Positions 23,891 to 25,185 of a stretch of 25,185 nt of DNA are shown piece by piece. Source of the stretch: an uncultured Duncaniella sp. Its GTDB lineage: Bacteria; Bacteroidota; Bacteroidia; Bacteroidales; Muribaculaceae. The DNA lies in contig NZ_CAJTMT010000039.1 in the NCBI RefSeq assembly GCF_910577345.1, positions 1-25,185 on the forward strand, read 5' to 3'. Below the pieces are notes generated by a model. That model ran no database searches, was not told the DNA's origin, and was given only the letters and a program-made list of their open reading frames with translations. A program made the position numbers and the translations under genes. Within the stretch, counting starts at the first letter, position 1; each line of letters begins with the position of its first letter.

Positions 23891-24464
23891 TCCCGATGAT
23901 GTCAAACTCGATATTGACCTCACTTCCCACACGAATCTCCTTGAAATTCGTATGCTCGAAAGTATAGGGAATAATAGCCACGCGGAACGAATAGCGCTCC
24001 GAATCGCAGACCGTAAGGCTCACACCGTTGACAGTCACCGAACCCTTCTCGACAGTCACATAACCCTTTGCAGCCATTTCGGGAGCGACCTTATAGGTGA
24101 ACTTATAGTAGCGGCTACCCTCCACCTCTTCGATCTCCTCGCAGACAGCGGTGCAATCCACATGGCCCTGCACGATATGACCGTCCAGACGGCCATTCAT
24201 CATCATAGAGCGTTCGAGATTCACCAGACTGCCCTCCTTCAGACCACCGAGATTACTGCGGTCAAGAGTCTCCTGAATCGCAGTCACAGTATATGTACCG
24301 TCGCCCGGAAGAGAAACCACAGTCAGACACACACCATTGTGAGCCACACTCTGATCAATCTTCAGTTCATCAGTAAAACTGCACTTCACGCGAAGGTCAA
24401 CATTACCCTCCTTGCGCACAACTTCGACCACCTGAGCGGCCTCCTCAACTATACCAGAAAACAT
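23859..24464 (-). CDS. ribE: Riboflavin synthase, alpha subunit
   Basis: The 201-residue enzyme forms riboflavin from two molecules of 6,7-dimethyl-8-ribityllumazine. It has two lumazine-binding halves. The first starts at the N-terminus MFSGIVEE and includes HNGVCLTV and RSNLGGLKEGSLVNLERSM. The second starts near GRLDGHIVQGHVD and includes VTVNGVSLTV and IPYTFEHTNF. The conserved N-terminus fixes the start, and the length is normal. The last codons sit in a long perfect inverted repeat. It is alone, with no other rib gene in the window. Its upstream region holds the heptameric repeats, and no FMN riboswitch is apparent. Confidence 0.97.
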   Translation of the reverse strand: MFSGIVEEAAQVVEVVRKEGNVDLRVKCSFTDELKIDQSVAHNGVCLTVVSLPGDGTYTVTAIQETLDRSNLGGLKEGSLVNLERSMMMNGRLDGHIVQGHVDCTAVCEEIEEVEGSRYYKFTYKVAPEMAAKGYVTVEKGSVTVNGVSLTVCDSERYSFRVAIIPYTFEHTNFKEIRVGSEVNIEFDIIGKYLAKLSTQY

Positions 24465-24469
24465 AAGAT

Positions 24470-24727
24470 TAGTTTTGAGTTTTAAGTTCTTAGTTTTTTT
24501 AGTTTTTAATTTTAAGCTTTTAGTTTTAAGCTTTTAGTTCTTAGCTTTAAGCTTTCAGTCCTTAGCTTTAAGCTTTTAGTTTTTGGGGTTAAGTTTTTGG
24601 GGTTTTAGTTCCAATTTCTTTTTCGATTTCCAAATTCAAGCCCTCAGCCTCAAGCCCGGGCCATCAGCCCCAAGCCCAAATCTTCAAGCCCTCAGCCCTT
24701 AGTCCGAAGCCATAAGCTTTTAGATAG
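24470..24727. repeat. 7-nt degenerate tandem repeat tract
   Basis: Some 250 bp keep a 7-nt rhythm. In 24472-24600 the unit is AGYTTTW (for example AGTTTTA, AGCTTTT, AGTTCTT, AGCTTTA), broken by G-rich variants such as GGGGTTA. After a short break the period resumes at about 24635-24725 with AAGCCCT, CAGCCCT, TAGTCCG and similar, that is NAGCCCN. The common core is AG-Y-Y-Y. It lies directly upstream of ribE. Confidence 0.85.
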
Positions 24728-24842
24728 AATCCATTAGGCCTATTAGCCTTATTAGGCTTATCTGACCTATCAGCCCTATTTGGCTTATTAGGCCTATTGG
24801 ACCTATCAGCCCTATTGGACCTATTTGGCTTATTAGCCTTAG
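24728..24842. repeat. 9-nt degenerate tandem repeat tract
   Basis: About twelve units, most of exactly 9 nt, follow the heptamer tract. The consensus is CCTATTNGG, with variants CTTATTAGG, CCTATTGGA and CCTATCAGC. The units alternate in a few recurring types rather than being random copies. The consensus resembles that of the array at 6530-6583. Confidence 0.85.
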
Positions 24843-24868
24843 CCCTCTAAACCCAACAAGCCTCAAAC

Positions 24869-24899
24869 TTGCCTATCTCCTGCAAATTTACGAAATTTG
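24869..24899 (+). promoter_or_regulatory. Possible promoter of the cobalamin adenosyltransferase gene
   Basis: TTG at 24869-24871, a 20-nt spacer and GAAATTTG at 24892-24899, one base off the -7 consensus at its first position. The start would be close to the ATG at 24929. Confidence 0.4.
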
Positions 24900-24913
24900 C
24901 CAATCAAACCAAA
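24882..24913 (-). promoter_or_regulatory. Possible promoter reading toward ribE
   Basis: On the minus strand TTTG lies at 24913-24910, then a 19-nt spacer and TAAATTTGC at 24890-24882, a consensus match. If it drives ribE, the leader would be about 410 nt and include both repeat tracts. It overlaps the proposed plus-strand promoter. Confidence 0.5.
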
Positions 24914-24928
24914 ACAACCACAGAAATC

Positions 24929-25185
24929 ATGAAAAAAAGCCTCCTCTACACACGCACCGGCGATGCCGGCACAACCTCCCTCATCGGCGGACAGCGCATC
25001 GCCAAAAACTCCCCCCGAGTCTCAGCCTACGGCACCCTCGACGAACTAAACGCAATGATAGGCCTCGTCCAAGCCCACTGCACCCAACTCGACGACTTCG
25101 TCACCTCAACCCTCCTGACAATCAACAACACCCTCTTCAACATCGGAGCCTACCAAAAACTCCCCCCGAGTCTCAGCCTACGGCA
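24929..25185 (+). CDS. PduO-type ATP:cob(I)alamin adenosyltransferase (5' part)
   Basis: The first part of the protein is typical: YTRTGDAGTTSLIGGQRI, with the ATP-binding TRTGD-x-G-T, then SAYGTLDELNAMIGLV, and TLFNIGAY near residue 73. The enzyme transfers adenosyl from ATP to cob(I)alamin to make coenzyme B12. After NIGAY the reading becomes QKLPPSLSLR, which does not fit the family (a LATD-like continuation is usual). At that very point the DNA repeats a 33-nt stretch seen earlier in the same gene. I take the last 33 nt as an assembly join rather than real sequence. The gene continues off the window. Confidence 0.85.
   Translation, partial: MKKSLLYTRTGDAGTTSLIGGQRIAKNSPRVSAYGTLDELNAMIGLVQAHCTQLDDFVTSTLLTINNTLFNIGAYQKLPPSLSLR
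25002..25034 (+). repeat. 33-nt exact direct repeat, first copy (second at 25153-25185)
   Basis: The 33 nt are identical to the final 33 nt of the window, 151 nt later. The first copy fits the protein family and the second does not. This suggests a contig-end artefact. Confidence 0.9.

Noticed and set aside
24465..24928. FMN riboswitch upstream of ribE
   Set aside because: No conserved RFN-element sequence blocks were seen; the region is taken up by short-period repeats.

Overview
The window looks like a complete contig from a gut-type Bacteroidales bacterium. I lean to Muribaculaceae or a near relative, but only the order is well supported. The evidence is the Bacteroidetes promoter signature (TTTG, about 20 nt, TAnnTTTG) seen repeatedly, A-rich leaders with no Shine-Dalgarno, a 438-residue class II xylose isomerase in a NUDIX-regulator xyl operon, a SusC-free but Bacteroidales-typical set of OmpA and FKBP genes, and BspA-type leucine-rich repeats. 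The left edge is the first 18 nt of a 16S rRNA gene on the minus strand. The right edge ends inside a gene on an exact copy of a 33-nt stretch found 151 nt earlier. Both are typical assembly break points.

Layout. 1-500 (minus): start of an rRNA operon with its leader and two tandem promoters. 596-3433 (plus): glmS and rubrerythrin, each closed by a hairpin terminator. 3471-6324 (minus): a hexuronate/mannonate operon, KDPG aldolase, then mannonate dehydratase, then an SDR oxidoreductase. 6469-7238 (plus): a four-helix-bundle protein whose leader holds a 9-nt degenerate tandem repeat. 7414-12277 (minus): an AT-richer accessory operon of four genes. 12775-18330 (minus): xylose operon in the order NUDIX regulator, xylB, xylA, xylE. 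18887-20105 (plus): an OmpA-family porin/anchor. 20152-21697 (plus): a 56-codon small ORF and an orphan phage-capsid-like gene. 21717-24464 (minus): two FKBP prolyl isomerases and riboflavin synthase. 24470-24845: long heptameric and nonameric degenerate repeat tracts. 24929-end (plus): a partial PduO-type cobalamin adenosyltransferase.

The most interesting part is the four-gene operon at 7414-12153. In transcription order it encodes a Ser/Thr kinase fused to nine BspA-type leucine-rich repeats, a small protein with NADAR-like motifs, a protein joining an N-terminal DarT-like (DNA ADP-ribosyltransferase) domain to a MIDAS-containing von Willebrand A domain, and a PP2C phosphatase. The kinase, vWA and PP2C genes match the known TerY-P type triad. 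The DarT-like and NADAR-like parts match a known toxin/antitoxin pairing for guanine ADP-ribosylation. The combination suggests a phosphorylation-controlled ADP-ribosylation defence or stress system that I do not recognise as described. The second candidate for novelty is the lone HK97/SU10-type capsid-like gene with its small partner and no other phage genes. The third is the family of short-period degenerate repeats placed in 5' leaders.
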